Origin: Cristatella mucedo
Lineage: Eukaryota; Bryozoa; Phylactolaemata; Cristatellidae
Assembly: GCA_009760855.2 (NCBI GenBank)
Contig: WPIO01000079.1
Coordinates: 1,627,501 to 1,691,500, forward strand
Direction: 5' to 3'
DNA length: 64,000 bases
Numbering within the stretch: position 1 is the first letter of the stretch; every line of letters begins with the position of its first letter. This document shows, one piece after another, positions 10,646 to 22,319 of the stretch. A program made the translations under genes and the position numbers. The notes under the pieces were generated by a model. The model made no database searches. It was given only the letters and a program-made list of their open reading frames with translations, and was not told where the DNA came from.

Positions 10646-13039
10646 TGATGCAGCCCGGACCAGCCGCGCCTGGCTTCTGCTTGGTATACGTACCGTTAGC
10701 TATAATAAGGTCTACCTACCGGTGTACCTTGTTCTCAACCTGCCGGTGGTAACTACTATGGTTAAGTGTGTCTTCGAGGCTTTGAATTACATTGGGAAGC
10801 GTTTGTCTGCGTCTGTCTGCACGCTGCAATGGAGGCGGAATGCCTCAGCGATGCCGTTTCTTTAAGTCGAGGAGGATATCACTGCGATTGTCGCCAATGA
10901 CGAATGTATGCCCTACACCCAGGTGATAACCCACCACCGAGTGTGTGTCGAATAATTACCCCACAATTATGGGCTGTAATTTTTTGACATAACTTGCTGG
11001 TCCTGTTATCCGTACGAAAAGCGTCCACCCGCTCACCTGTTCTCAGCCACTGCTTCCTGCTGATGAACTATCGATTCATTGAAAATCTTTCCTGGACACG
11101 TGATGAGCGCTCTGAAAATTGAGCGGTTTATTCTGCGGGTTTTCCTTTCCGTCACTTTTTCTTCCGTTGTCTTTCCGTTGGTGGGGCAGGCAGGAGAAAT
11201 ATCTTCTGCTATTTTAAACGACGGTAAACTTACGGGCGGCCACCCGCAGTGCAGACGTTGCTTTAAGCTGAAAGGAAAATGCGTCTCGGAGTCATCTATC
11301 ACCAACCGGCTTACTTTTTACCGCGTAAATTGTACCCAGCCGGAAAGAAGCCGCTCTCGGCAGTGACCAGCTACGAAGGCAAGCCGTGAGGCATGGCGGC
11401 GCCACTTCCGGCAAACAGCAATAGTCTCAAGCGAGGCACGGCGGCACTACAGTTTTCGCACGGCATAAGGATGCGCTTACCTATGCTTAAGGTTTTGCCG
11501 CGCTGAAAAACGCTTGGCTACTGGCCGCGTGCGAGCCCTCAGGCTTTCACTTCAAAATGAGCCACTCGAACTCGGAATTGCTTATGCATATCCGTCCTCG
11601 CACGCTTGCAAGTGGAATATCACTTGGCCACTCAGTTCCACTTCCGGAAAACAGCAATAATCTCGCAGCAGAATGTGCAGCCACTGTGGCGATGCTTGCC
11701 TTCGGGGCAATAGGCTACCTAAAGATGGCGGCAAACAGTGCTCTCTGACGCACGGATGTGCGCACGCGAGCGCGAGAGGCCGACGGCGACGTCTCGATTG
11801 CGGCATACAGCGGAGAGGCGCGCAAGAGCGACTGGGCGGCGCGTGACGGATGTGGCGCCTCGCGTCAGGGCAGACGCCGATTTTTCTGAGCGGCGAGCTG
11901 GAGTGAGCAATTGATCTTGGCATTCAGTCAGCTCGCATCAATTTACTTGCCGGCGAGCGACCGCCGCGCTGGCGCCGAATGTGAGCGGAATTCTTCGCTC
12001 GATTTCTGTTTTTAACGACGCCTCGCTAAGCCGCCGAGCCCTGTTGACGCCGCATTAGCGGTTTCGTGGAGCCGCTCCGGGGGAATGTGACAGCGGCTCC
12101 GCTAGAGCGTCGCTCTCCTGGCCAGCGTCGCGCGGCAGTCGCCGGTCGCACGTCGAACGACGAACTGCCGACCGAAGTGCGGCGACGAGATTCGAGAATA
12201 AATGCATCGGTCGTCACGCTCCGTTTTGACGCGCGACCCGCACGCCGCAACATCGAGCGGGCCGCGCCACCGCCAACGCCTAAGACGCGACAGCGCCGCC
12301 GCACTTTATCCTTCACGGGCGGACGCGAATGCAGATGGCTATTGGCGCGACGGCCGTCGGCGGCTCATGCCGCCGGCGGGAGACACTTTCAAGCTAACTC
12401 TCCTGTCAGCGGCATTGTCACGTCTCGGCGAAAGCAGCGGCTCGCGACGGCCTGGCGCCGCCGACCGGCGAGGCGTCGGGCGCGGCCGCAGTTCCCCAGG
12501 GCAAACTCTCCGCGCAGCCTAACGTCAAACCGTCCGTCAGCGTCACCTACTCGGGGGGCGGGGGGCCTTGAGCAACGGGCCGAGCGAACGGCGATCGGCG
12601 AGCCCCCGGGGCCAGGTTTAGCCATGCGCCTTGGGCGCGTTCGCTTCAGCGACGACAGCGCGGCAGCAGTTTCAGGAAGATTATAGCGTTAGAAGACTAG
12701 GAAGACTAGGAGCCCGGTAGTTCATAGACACCGACGCGACGAGCTCGGAGCGCGAGCTGCGGCGGCGGCGCCGGCGGCTCGCCGCGTTCTCCTGAGAACA
12801 GGGACTAGAGCGAAAAGCTCTGATCTCACTCGATCGGTGCTCGCGCCGCCGGAGCTGCGCGGCCGATATATGCAAGCGGCCGAAATGAGCGGTCCGTCAC
12901 GTTACCATCGCCTCTGCCGCCAGCGGTCGCGGCCGCCAGCAATCGCGGCGCCTCCCTCCGCTCCCCCCTCCCGGTAGTGCGTCCTCTCGATCAAGCATTA
13001 GCTCTGCAGATTCTAGACTGGGGAGCTCACTATCGCGAT
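10646..13039. other. CpG-rich island (about 11.7-12.95 kb) without assignable gene
   Basis: From about 11.7 kb the sequence becomes strongly GC- and CpG-rich, and several frames stay open together. The longest is 12066-12686, which starts at GTG rather than ATG and overlaps open minus-strand frames, so length is not evidence. A 27-bp segment (CCACTTCCGG, then AACAGCAATA) recurs at 11402-11428 and 11638-11665. This could be a promoter island or GC-rich intron; I cannot name a gene. Confidence 0.35.
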
Positions 13040-13325
13040 TCTTAGGCGACGACGAAAACTACTCGGCTGCTGCCGCCTACGGCACATCCTTTCCAGCGGT
13101 CCTTAGCTGCTACTGTGTGCCACTCGCTACCTCAACTGCTCTCCTGGCTCTTCTGTGCCTCCCACAGTGTCTTCTTTGCGTGAGATAAAGTCTGTTGGCT
13201 ACCGAATGCGTACCGAAAGCCGCTTAGGCTTCGAGTGCGCTAATTACGAAACTCTCCTGCATAACACCCGCATGGCCTGTTTTTGCTTTGCCGAGTTACA
13301 GACGGAGATACGAGACGAGTGAACT
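13040..13325 (+). mobile_element. LINE-A 3' fragment
   Basis: It matches the LINE-A end: TTCCAGCGGTCCTTAGCTGC, GTTGGCTACCGAATGCGTAC, GAAAGCCGCTTAGGCT, AACTCTCCTGCATAACACCC and GAGTTACAGACGGAGATAC. It covers only the distal C-terminal and 3' UTR part. Confidence 0.75.
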
Positions 13326-13689
13326 ACAAAGAGAAAATAGAAAAACCCTCATGAAATTTCAATGCACGAACAAGTAAATGTGCGCACGCGAAATGGATCA
13401 GCCCTTAACCACGTCCGCCGCCTGCCTGTAGCCTGCGGCGGTGAGCTTTCAGTCGGAAACAGACGCATGCCGGTGCCGCCCCCGCCCCCGCCCCGCCCCC
13501 CCCCCCTGCTTTATACTCCGCACGATGCCCACTCGGTCTGCGACGTACGCCACGCGGACCGAGTACGGCGCAGCGCACCACGAGTCCAACGACGACTCGG
13601 CTTCAGGCGCGAAAGATACCTCAAGCTGAGCAGCAGTGAAGTAAAGGTCACCTGATATAATGGCCTCGTCGCAAAATAATTACCCGTAC

Positions 13690-13850
13690 GCAGCGGCAGA
13701 AGAGCCTTCGGAGCTATCACTGCCGCTTGCAGTGGTTAGCAAAGGATCGATCGCTGCAAGACTCAAGCTCACAACGCGGGTTGCGAAGAGCGAACCCCGG
13801 GGCCAAGACCCAGAGGCTGGGTTAACGGAGAGATAACAAAACCCCAGCCG
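13690..13850 (-). mobile_element. SINE-2 copy, diverged
   Basis: On the minus strand the element shows GTGAGCTTGAGTCTTGCAGC in the B-box position, then CACTGCAAGCGGCAGTGATA and GGCTCTTCTGCCGCTG. These align with the two better SINE-2 copies. The 3' end is degenerate. Confidence 0.5.
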
Positions 13851-13867
13851 AGTTTGCATCGGATCGC

Positions 13868-14140
13868 GTGAGTAGCTGATTCAATAGCTTCATTTTACCC
13901 ACTTAAAGTGAGAAATGATGTCCTTCCGTCAAGCAGCAAGGTGGCGCAGCATCATTTTCCGTGACAAGTACTTTGGGACCCGGAGCCATGGACCCAGTAC
14001 CGGCATGTTTCAATTATGGGATTTCGTCTAAAACATTGCGCTCCATCATCGAGTTGTAACCATTAATTCCCTATTAATTAAAGCGAGAAAGTCCGCTCTT
14101 CCGTTACGCGGCAAGATGGCGCAGCATTGGCTTCCGTGTC
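13868..14140 (-). repeat. SINE-2 tail remnant and a pair of related 60-bp segments
   Basis: 13868-13900 reads, in reverse, AATGAAGCTATTGAATCAGC, like the SINE-2 3' end. Two related segments then occur at about 13906-13967 and 14081-14140. They share AAGYGAGAAA, CTTCCGT, GGCGCAGCAT and TTTCCGTG, and lie 175 bp apart in the same orientation. They are probably two old copies of one unclassified repeat. Confidence 0.4.
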
Positions 14141-14564
14141 ATCTCCCGAGACGTGCACTGTGGAGTGCAGACCTGAGGAGTACGTTTTGATGCTCCTAAA
14201 AATGACAGGGGCCCCGCTGAGCTATTCGCGCCTCATCGGACGGAGAAATTTTCCCATTCGAAAGGCGAATGCAAAAATTTCTCGTATGCATATCTCTCGC
14301 CATGACAGTCGACAAATCTGAAGGTCAGGCGCCCGAATGCGTAGGCGTACTTCTCGATGAGGATGTCTTTGCTCATGGGCAATTCTGCGCGACCTGGCCG
14401 CTTCGCGGTCGAGTCATTCGGATAAAATTTGCTTCGCACTCAAACGCTATCCAGATTCTGCGACGACAAACAACATAGTGTACCGAGAGGTAATAGAAGC
14501 GTAAAGTTATTCACAGTATTGTATTTCCACCATGACTCAGCGAAGCGATTCCACGGGCTCACTC

Positions 14565-14715
14565 GCAGCAGCAGCAGAGGAGCCTTAACGGCTGTCACCG
14601 CCGCTTGCAGTGGGCAATAAACGATCGCCCACTGCAAGACTAGAATCCACGTGACCTGGATCGTGCAGAGCGAGCACCTTATACCTCGTGGGCAATGACC
14701 GCCGAGCTGCCAATC
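14565..14715 (-). mobile_element. SINE-2 copy
   Basis: The minus strand starts with a tRNA-like head (AGCTCGGCGGTCATTGCCCA), has a B-box-like segment (CGTGGATTCTAGTCTTGC), and continues with CCACTGCAAGCGGCGGTGAC and AGCCGTTAAGGCTCCTCTG. It is clearly homologous to the copy at 13.69-13.85 kb. Confidence 0.6.
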
Positions 14716-15024
14716 GCGGCGAATGAAAGCGCGAGAATCGCTCGGAAATAGAGCCGGAAGCAGTCGGGGGAGCAAGCATGATGGCGGCGTTCTCGTTCGG
14801 TCCATTTTAACGATTAAATGGACTGAACGGCTCTAAAGTGAACGAAAAGGGGCGCGCAGCAAACCCATTCTCGATATCCGGAAAAGGTCACGGCCAGCGA
14901 TGTCACGGTCGTTTATCACAGCGCGGCCGAAGCGCATCGTAGAGGTCTCGTTTCTTCTAGGCCGACCGATTTGAAAATGATGGATCAAAAAAGCAGGCCC
15001 GCTGGGGCTTTGCAGCTGACTAGC

Positions 15025-15263
15025 TTCATGTGCTTATATTATAGCTTATGCGTGCTGACACTGGGCATGCTGCCACTAACCACATTTGCATGCTAACCAT
15101 GTGCATGTCATCCCCAACCATGTTATTCACTTTTTTATCAAGCATGACACCGTTCAGCATTCGATCGAGTTTTCTTTACAGCAAATGTAAAGCGCTTAGA
15201 GAGAGAGAGAGAGATTGGGTTCTCAGTGAGGCCGCTTTATCAAGTGCAGTATTATTAGTATTT
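15025..15263 (+). mobile_element. LINE-B 3' UTR and hairpin
   Basis: 3' UTR blocks: GCTTATGCGTGCTGACACTG, CATGCTGCCACTAACCACAT and CCAACCATGTTATTCAC. The hairpin is altered. AAAGCGCTTAG is followed by an expanded (AG)n run and ends GGCCGCTTTATCAAGTGCAG with a TATTATTAG tail. The inner AGAGA stem has grown into a small microsatellite. Confidence 0.8.
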
Positions 15264-16757
15264 TTTATTGAATTTGGATTTCCTTATGTGAGGCTGCGAG
15301 AGCAGAACTGCCTGCATTTCTGGCACTTAGACCTAAGCTTTACTTGTGTGATTCACTGCATGCAAGTCATTACGCCTGTGGAATGATGGGCTTCGGCTTG
15401 CCTAAGTGCCACCTGTCTCCTCTGCACCCTAACGGGCTGACTGTTCTAAGCTTTATGTTTTTCTCGCATGACCGCACTCGCTCCACCATGACATTTTCTT
15501 GGTCGCGATGTCGTAATATAACGGAAATTCTGACTTTCTTGGAAAAGGATACCTTGACCTTGGCTGGTTGCTGCATTTACAGAATTTCCCTGGACAATTT
15601 TACGCAAATGCTTTCAATTCTCTCGATAGTTATTAGAGTCGGTAACCGCACTCACCACGCATCTGCTTTCCATTCTTTCGGAAAGGAAGTCATCGAGAAA
15701 TTTGACTTTCAGACAAAGGAATTCAGTTGCGGACGCTAACATGGCCTCGCTGTAGCGGCTCGGCCCTGTGGAGCGGCGGCGCCGTGACGAGCACGAGGTG
15801 CTCGCGCACCGGCTCGAGCAGGCGACGGCCACCGATAAGCTGGCGATGCATTCGGGTGAATCTGCGTTTGAAGCCCTGGAAAAGCGCTCGCAGGAAAAAT
15901 GCTTTCTGATCGGTAACTTTATTTTAACTGCAACTATTCAAAGTATTATTATCTTTATTATCATTATTATTATTATTAAGTATCGACGATTGACGGCGAG
16001 CCGTACAGCGTCAGCTGGCCTGCGCGCCTTCGGGCCGTGAACTGTACTTGGCGCAGCCATTAAGGGGGCGGGACGGCTCCCGGACGGCGCAGGCGAAAGC
16101 GGCGCTCGCTCGCGCAGCGACGCGTGAGCGAGCGGCAGCGCAGTGCAGAGGCTAAACCGCGAATGACGTAGCCTACGCAAGTCGAGGCGGGCAAGCTGTG
16201 CGGGGCGTAAATTTGAGAGCCCTTAAGGCTCTGGGCTGGCCGCCGCTCTGCAGACCGGGGCGCCATTTCACGGGCTCACTTCAGCCAGCGTGACTGTCTC
16301 AATGCTAAACCAGGTACTCTTCGTTAACTTGAAGTTTAATTGCCTTAGCAAAATTGTGCAACGCCCCGTGACTGCGACCATCAAGCATGACCGCTGACCT
16401 CGACCTGGAGACTGCTTACTAAATAGACGAGGTACGTACGCGTGTGGTCAGCCCGGTATTTGCTCATGCAACACGACGCACGCGCTAAATTTGACCTTGA
16501 CGAGGCCAGAACCTAGCAGAGGCCGGAACCTAGCCACGGCCAGAGCTCGACTAAAACAGCCCTCTTCGGGTGACGGTCGGCTGGTCGACGATTCTTAGTG
16601 AAGATGACGATGCGATCGCGAAGGCTGCAGTCGGCAAGATCGCTAACTATGCAAGCATCGAGAACGACTTTCGAGTGCAAGAGCGGAGGACGACGGCCGC
16701 GCTGCCGTTCGCTATGGGAACTATGCGGTCCTGCGAGACTCAGCCAGCCGGAGCGGC
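15264..16757. other. No recognisable gene
   Basis: A (TTA)n-like run lies at about 15945-15980 and GC-rich sequence at 15.75-16.3 kb with short overlapping ORFs. A single copy of the 23-bp unit of the following minisatellite (CCCCGTGACTGCGACC) is at about 16363-16380. Confidence 0.4.
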
Positions 16758-16856
16758 GTCGAGGCCCCGTGACTGCGACCGTCGAGGCCCCGTGACTGCA
16801 ACCGTCGAGGCCCCGTGACTGCGACCGTCGAGGCCCCGTGACTGCGACCGTCGAGG
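16758..16856 (+). repeat. 23-bp minisatellite, 4.3 copies
   Basis: The unit GTCGAGGCCCCGTGACTGCG plus ACC is repeated four times, nearly identical (one G to A), and followed by a partial unit. 23 is not a multiple of three, so the array is not coding in one frame. Confidence 0.95.
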
Positions 16857-16939
16857 CTCGCCGCCGCGCGCCTCGGAGAAACCGGAAGCTTTTCCGGCTG
16901 GTCCTCGTCGGATGCAAACTAGCGGCAGCCAATGCGGTT

Positions 16940-17330
16940 AATAATAATGATTATAACAATAATAAATTTAATATATCATCCTTAGAGAACTCAATCTCGT
17001 TCTAGGCACTTTGCATTTGCTGCAAAGGAAGCACGATCGAATGGTTAGTGGTAGCATGCTCAATGACACCAAGCATAACACGGTTAGGGATGACATGCTC
17101 AGGGTCAGCGTGCAAATATGGTTAGTGGAAGCATGCACCGTATCAGCACGCATAAATACCTAAAGAACGAATCACTTTGACTCACTAAATGCTGTGACAA
17201 ATAGATGCGTTTTAAGTTTCTTTTTAAATGTGGTTAAGTCAGGCGGTGTCGTGACGCAAGTCGTGAGTTCCAGGCTTTGGGAGCATACGAACTAAAAGCA
17301 CGGTCTCCAAAATATTTGAGTTTCATAATT
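16940..17330 (-). mobile_element. LINE-B 3' fragment
   Basis: On the minus strand, from about 17330, it covers the LINE-B C-terminal end (GAGACCGTGCTTTTAGTTCG), the 3' UTR (GCATGCTTCCACTAACCATA, CCATTCGATCGTGCTTCC), a decayed hairpin and a (TTA)n-like tail at 16940-16970. Confidence 0.8.
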
Positions 17331-17430
17331 CGCTGATTCTCCTCGGATGGAAGGGACGTTCTTGCCACAATACGGCAAGCCACTGCCGGGACCGAATGAT
17401 CGATGCAAGCGACCTATCAGACATATTATA

Positions 17431-17912
17431 CACCGTATTATTACAAGTATATGGTACACCCAGGTATAAGTCACACGCTTAATTTATGGACCAAATTTTG
17501 TTTTAAAAACATTTTTATTGAAAATATTATGACTGAATTGGTAGATTATTTTTGTTGTAATAAGTTTGATTTCATCGTCACATTTACCAAGAAACTCGTC
17601 ATCAGTATTATTGCTAACATCTTCGTAGTATTCTGCAACATTTTCAATGTTTGAATCTTTACTTTCCTCATAGATTGCATCATCTTCAGTTCCGTCCAAT
17701 ACGTTTGAAATTCCTTTTTTTCTTGAAGAACTTCCCAACGACTTCTGTTTTGATGCTCTTCCAAGCATATAAAACCCATTCAAAAACATGTTTGATACTA
17801 GCTCTTCTAATTCTTCCTGCCGTTGTCAAGTATTGATTTGCAGCCTATAAGTTGCAGGTTTATTTTTTCAAAAAAGATGAAAAAAGTGTGACCTACACTC
17901 GTAAAAATACGG
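17431..17912 (-). mobile_element. Pogo-like (Tc1/mariner) DNA transposon, internally deleted
   Basis: The termini are imperfect inverted repeats: left ACCGTATTATTACAAGTATA at 17432, and the reverse complement of the right end ACCGTATTTTTACGAGTGTA. These match at 17 of 20 positions, followed in both by a GGTxxxxCACAC motif. TA dinucleotides flank the ends, as expected for Tc1/mariner; the exact left edge is uncertain by two bases. The interior is a transposase C-terminus only. At about 480 bp the element has lost most of its coding region and cannot be autonomous. Its AT-rich composition differs from its surroundings. Confidence 0.7.
17484..17820 (-). pseudogene. Pogo-like transposase, C-terminal remnant
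   Basis: The minus-strand frame is open from an upstream TGA stop near 17825 (RQEELEELVSN, then MFLNGFYMLGRA) to a stop at 17484. The segment KKGISNVLDGTEDDAIYEES resembles the acidic C-terminal end (…SNALDGTEDD…) that I recall from animal pogo/Tigger-like transposases. The DNA-binding and DDE catalytic domains are absent, so only the tail of the protein survives. The family call rests on this motif and the termini. Confidence 0.6.
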
Positions 17913-18039
17913 TAACGATTTTGAAACCAGCTATGGATATCTATGCGCTCGCTTCTATAAACTAATGATGAGTCTTCATGAAGTCATCAGTACTGCCTGT
18001 TGTAAGATATTACATAATATATCATCACTCTTCTCACTT

Positions 18040-18225
18040 TGTGAATTATATATATTTAAATAAAATATACAATATATATAATGTATATGTAATAAATATG
18101 CCTATGTATCATATATATATGTGCGTTTATATTTATTATACCACTCTGTCGAATTTATATATGTATTTACATATATATATATATATATAAATAAATATAT
18201 ATATATATATATATATTTATAGTCA
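18040..18225. repeat. AT-rich simple repeat
   Basis: Impure (AT)n/(TATA)n sequence, purest at about 18172-18220. Confidence 0.85.
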
Positions 18226-18433
18226 TTCTACGCGCCATCGCGATTTCAGTGCTATTTCGGTGGTACAGATTTCAGAATTTTGGTTGCTCCATATTTTTTC
18301 CTTAGCCATAAGACGAGCGCCAGGCCTGCATCCATTGCACGCGCGTTATGCCGCAACTTAGCTAGTTCTGATTATGCCGACATTGAACTTCAGACTACAG
18401 TGTTATCATTAAGCAGCTCAAACCAGTGATTGT

Positions 18434-18503
18434 AATAATAGTAATAATAATTCACTCGATAAAGCACCCTCAGAGAACTTAATCTCTCTCTAGGCGCTTA
18501 GAT
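18434..18503 (-). mobile_element. LINE-B tail fragment
   Basis: Only the last ~60 bp is present: (TTA)n-like run, then GCACCCTCAGAGAACTTAAT and CTCTCTCTAGGCGCTTAG, in minus orientation. Confidence 0.7.
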
Positions 18504-21500
18504 TTATCTAGCACCATCCAATCTTTTTCTTTTTTCAGGCATTTTATTAAACCTAATACCTTTTATTGTTATTGAACAGTAGATGACCTTTCCATACCGC
18601 TTATGCCTCAGAAGCATAGAAAATTAACCTTAGTCCACGGAAATTTTACTTGCTTTCACTGCGAGTGATTTTAACTTAAAATTAGAATAGGCAGTGCGCT
18701 CATGCCAGTTCGACGTTTTTACATGGATCGCCAAGCGTAAGTAGCAGTGGCTTGAGCGATCAGTCAGTTACTGCCAAACTTACCGGGATAGAAAACTTCA
18801 TGGCTTGATTATGTCCGGTGTAGCAGCCGCTAAATATACCAGCACTACATTAATTGTAAAGAGGATATTTTACACGCTACCGAATAACTTCAAAGAATAT
18901 TCCGTCTGACCAGTAGTAATTGTTCACCTTACCTTCCAGATTTTGCTTGCATAATATTGCATACGGATAGAAGCCTGGGCTCTTCCCGATTTCTTATTCG
19001 AATTCCAAAGATTACTTCCGACCTCGTACATCGCATCAGACGCTTTTATGGAGCAATGTCTTTCTCTCGTTTGATAAATTAACCACACACAGGAGAAACG
19101 CGTAGGCTGGGTGCAAGCAACTATTTGACGTAAGGTAAAGTAAATACTGCTTGCTACTATTCTCTTGGGCTTGAATTACATTTAATTAAAGAAAACTATT
19201 TTTGGTCATGACATCAATACTATTACAATTTGTATGCTACACTGTTATCCAATGTACAACTCTAGATTTTTTGTTTGCGCAAGCCTCTCTTATTTGGGCT
19301 GAGGCATAAGGCATGGTGTACGTGCTAAGTTTACATCCACATCCTGTAGTTCTAGCCCGACAGCGAAACCCGACCAATTTCAAGACGTCATTGATCTGAC
19401 TACAGAAGTAAATGCTTCTTTTTGTGAACCAGTAGCTATTTTAAAATATTTATTTTATGCAGAAGGGATAAGATAGTCGTGCTGTGCGTTTAAGGTTACG
19501 GAGCGAATTTAAATCAGCCGTACGTAGTAATTCTGGCCTACCGTGTTCAGACTGAGGAATGCTTACGCCTTCAGTCAGAAGACGCGGCGAGTCTGCGTCT
19601 TTTTTTCGCCACGTTAGCGTTCCGAACGCATGCTATAGCGTATCAATAGCGCGGCTGGTGTGCATCACGGGCGCTAGATCACACAGCATCCAGTACCCAG
19701 TAGCTATTGGATGCGTCGCCGCCAAAGCGCGAACTGCGAAACAGCGAGCGCACCGACCAATGCAAAGCACGGCGAGCAGCATCCAGATGGTTCACGTCAG
19801 ATGTCAAAACGCTGGATCACTCTAAATATAAGCCAGATTGAATGGCAGGGATAGAGATGTTCAGCAGAGTCTTAATTACAACGTATAGGTACACTAGGCA
19901 TCTAGGCAACGAGCGGGGAGGGGCTGGTTGTTGCGGCCGCTGCTGTAGACACGCAGAGACACGCAGAAATGCAAGCATCAAACAGACGGCAATAGGTAAA
20001 TGGCTGCATGCATTAATAGAGCTCCACGCACTGTCATTATGGCTGCCGCACACTATTGCCTTTAGCATATCTGCTTATATAGGCGATGCACTGAGGATTT
20101 GTTGGCCGTACTTAGAGACGTGTTATTGACGTGTTTTTCTTTTCACGCGTCGGCAATGAGTAGCATCGTTTCGAGCGATGTGTGTTTGCGGACCACGGAC
20201 TTTAGTGCAGAAGCCGCCACAGCGCGTTCGTAGCAATTGGTCAGAAATATTTCACGTTTGCTCAGTAACCTCGGCAGTCGTGCTTCGCGATAGTCACGCA
20301 GCACGCGTCTGCATTGGCGAATAGTGCACCGAAGCGTGGCCACTCCATCTGGGTGGTTATAAAGCACGCAATGTTCGAGAGTTGAGTGCCAATTGGGTGA
20401 GCTAGCTGCCTGCTTTGCCAAAGTGAGGCATTCAGGAAAAACCTTCGGTTAAACTTCGGCCAATTGAGCAGCATGGCCGAGTCAAAGCTAATGGAATTGC
20501 ATTTCAGCGCTTCGCTGGACTTGGTCGACTTTTGCAAAGGCGCACTTGCATGCTACAGCTCCAGGATAAGGCACGCATAAGCACGAGAGAAACTGGCCGA
20601 GCTGCATGGCCGAACTGCAAAGCGTGCATCAACGGAGTCATTGTGACTCTAGTGGCGTCGCATCCGCGGCAATTCGCAGCAATTGCTGGTCTCGCAGCAG
20701 TGTCGCAACTACAATCCGCTGATCTGCAGCACTCTCTGGCTCGAGCGATGCAGACGCGAATTCCGGCAGCACGAGCATCGGCACGCCAAATGACGCCAGC
20801 AGGAATGAGGCTACTGAGGCTGCCGTATCTAGAAAGTGTCAAGTGCGGCAAGGCAGCCCGTGCAGCTCGAGTGCAGGCGGCTCTGCTATCTGCTTACGGG
20901 TCTTAAAAGATCACGATTCCGCGTGAAGCAATGGAACGTACTGCGGGAAGTGGACAGGCTGTCGGCGTCTATTGAGCCTCGACCGAGCGAGCTTGCGATC
21001 GTCCCCCTTGTTCGAGCTGCAGCCGCTGAGGACCGGGCTGCGACCATTGTAGCCTGCCTGCGCTTGGGACTAATACCGTGCAAGCCAATAAGCGTCCGGA
21101 CTGCGGCGCCGAAGCCCATCCATCCAGCTGCTCTGCACCTGTTCGCGATCGCACCGCTGCCGATTGCGTCGGCGCACAGCGAGTCGTCGTGCCACGGTCG
21201 CCAGCTACGTGGCTACGTGAGGAGCCGTCAGTGAGGAGCCGTCAGTCAGCTCCTGCTCAGCATCCTGCAAGCAATTCGACGAATCGTGCGTCGACGCTCC
21301 GCGATGACGGAGTCAGCCGCCGCTTGTTGACGCGCGGTTCTTGCGTGCCCACGAATCGTCTTCTCGTTTTGGCGACTTAAGGAAGCGTCTTGTTTTTCGC
21401 GTCGCGTTGAATGCGTGGCATCTCTCTTCGGTCTATCTTGGTTGACGCACTGTCACGATCTAGGTGCTCCTGCATGTCGACAAACTTCACGCCCTTAGGA

Positions 21501-22319
21501 ATGTGCAACGATCACTGAACCGGTGCTTAGTAAGTCAGCCAATTCGGATTCTAGCGGCGATACGCAGTAACCCAATTTATCGCTGACTTTTTAGAAGTCT
21601 CCCACTGGCTGCGTTGACACATGCGTTAGTTGATGGATGGTAATGATGCCTAGTCAGGGTGTGACTACTTATTCTGCCATCGATGTAGAGACAGGCAGAG
21701 ACAGGGAGAAGAGGTCCAATCAGGCCGAACGGCGAGCAGAAAAGCAGCGCATCCTCTGAGCCCAAGCAGCGGAAGGGAGGTGTCCTTTGTCTGCCACAAA
21801 AAGACGCATGCGCGGTCGGGCGTGTCTGACCTCGAGGGATTGGCTATACACCTAGCATGCGATTGGGTAGCCAGCGGTTGCTACAGCTGCTTGCTCATCT
21901 AAGTGATTTTCTGAAAATTGCACAGCATACCACGCAGACTGACCAACTGAATGTAAGGCAGACAAAGCCGCATTAGAGAGACGCGACTATGGAAGAGCGC
22001 GATAGGTTTCAGTCGCTATCACCTGCGCGACCGTGCGTTGAGGTTCTCTCTTTTATTCCTTATTTAGGGCACTCTTTGTGCACTCGTCTTTAGATTTTTC
22101 CATATATTCGTTCACATGTCTTCATCCAAGTGAGTGCCAATGACCGGTACGCCATCAACCGAAATCGATAACCGATCGGAGAATCCGAGAGTTTAGAAGA
22201 GGCGTAAAGCCTTTTTAAATTTAGCGGTGAATGCGAAACCAAGGCGGCGGCTACGACAACAATTGCTATGAGGGCATCTTCAAATCCTCCTTAGGAAATA
22301 ATGTTAAGAGTCTGGCTTA
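18504..22319. other. Long stretch without recognised genes or repeats; GC-rich at 20.5-21.4 kb
   Basis: 18.5-19.5 kb is AT-leaning with no good ORF. 20.5-21.4 kb has overlapping open frames on both strands (for example 20532-20906 and 20836-21234, plus), without a recognised domain. A 16-bp direct duplication (GTGAGGAGCCGTCAGT) lies near 21218-21249. I see no splice-bounded coding structure. Confidence 0.35.

Noticed and set aside
12066-12686. 207-codon plus-strand ORF
   Set aside because: GTG start, random Arg/Ala/Ser composition, and open frames on the other strand in the same CpG island. No domain.
15945-15980. LINE-B tail
   Set aside because: It is a TTA repeat, but no hairpin sequence precedes it on either strand.
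20504-21380. Gene in the GC-rich block
   Set aside because: Six or more overlapping ORFs of similar length on both strands, with no splice-bounded frame standing out.
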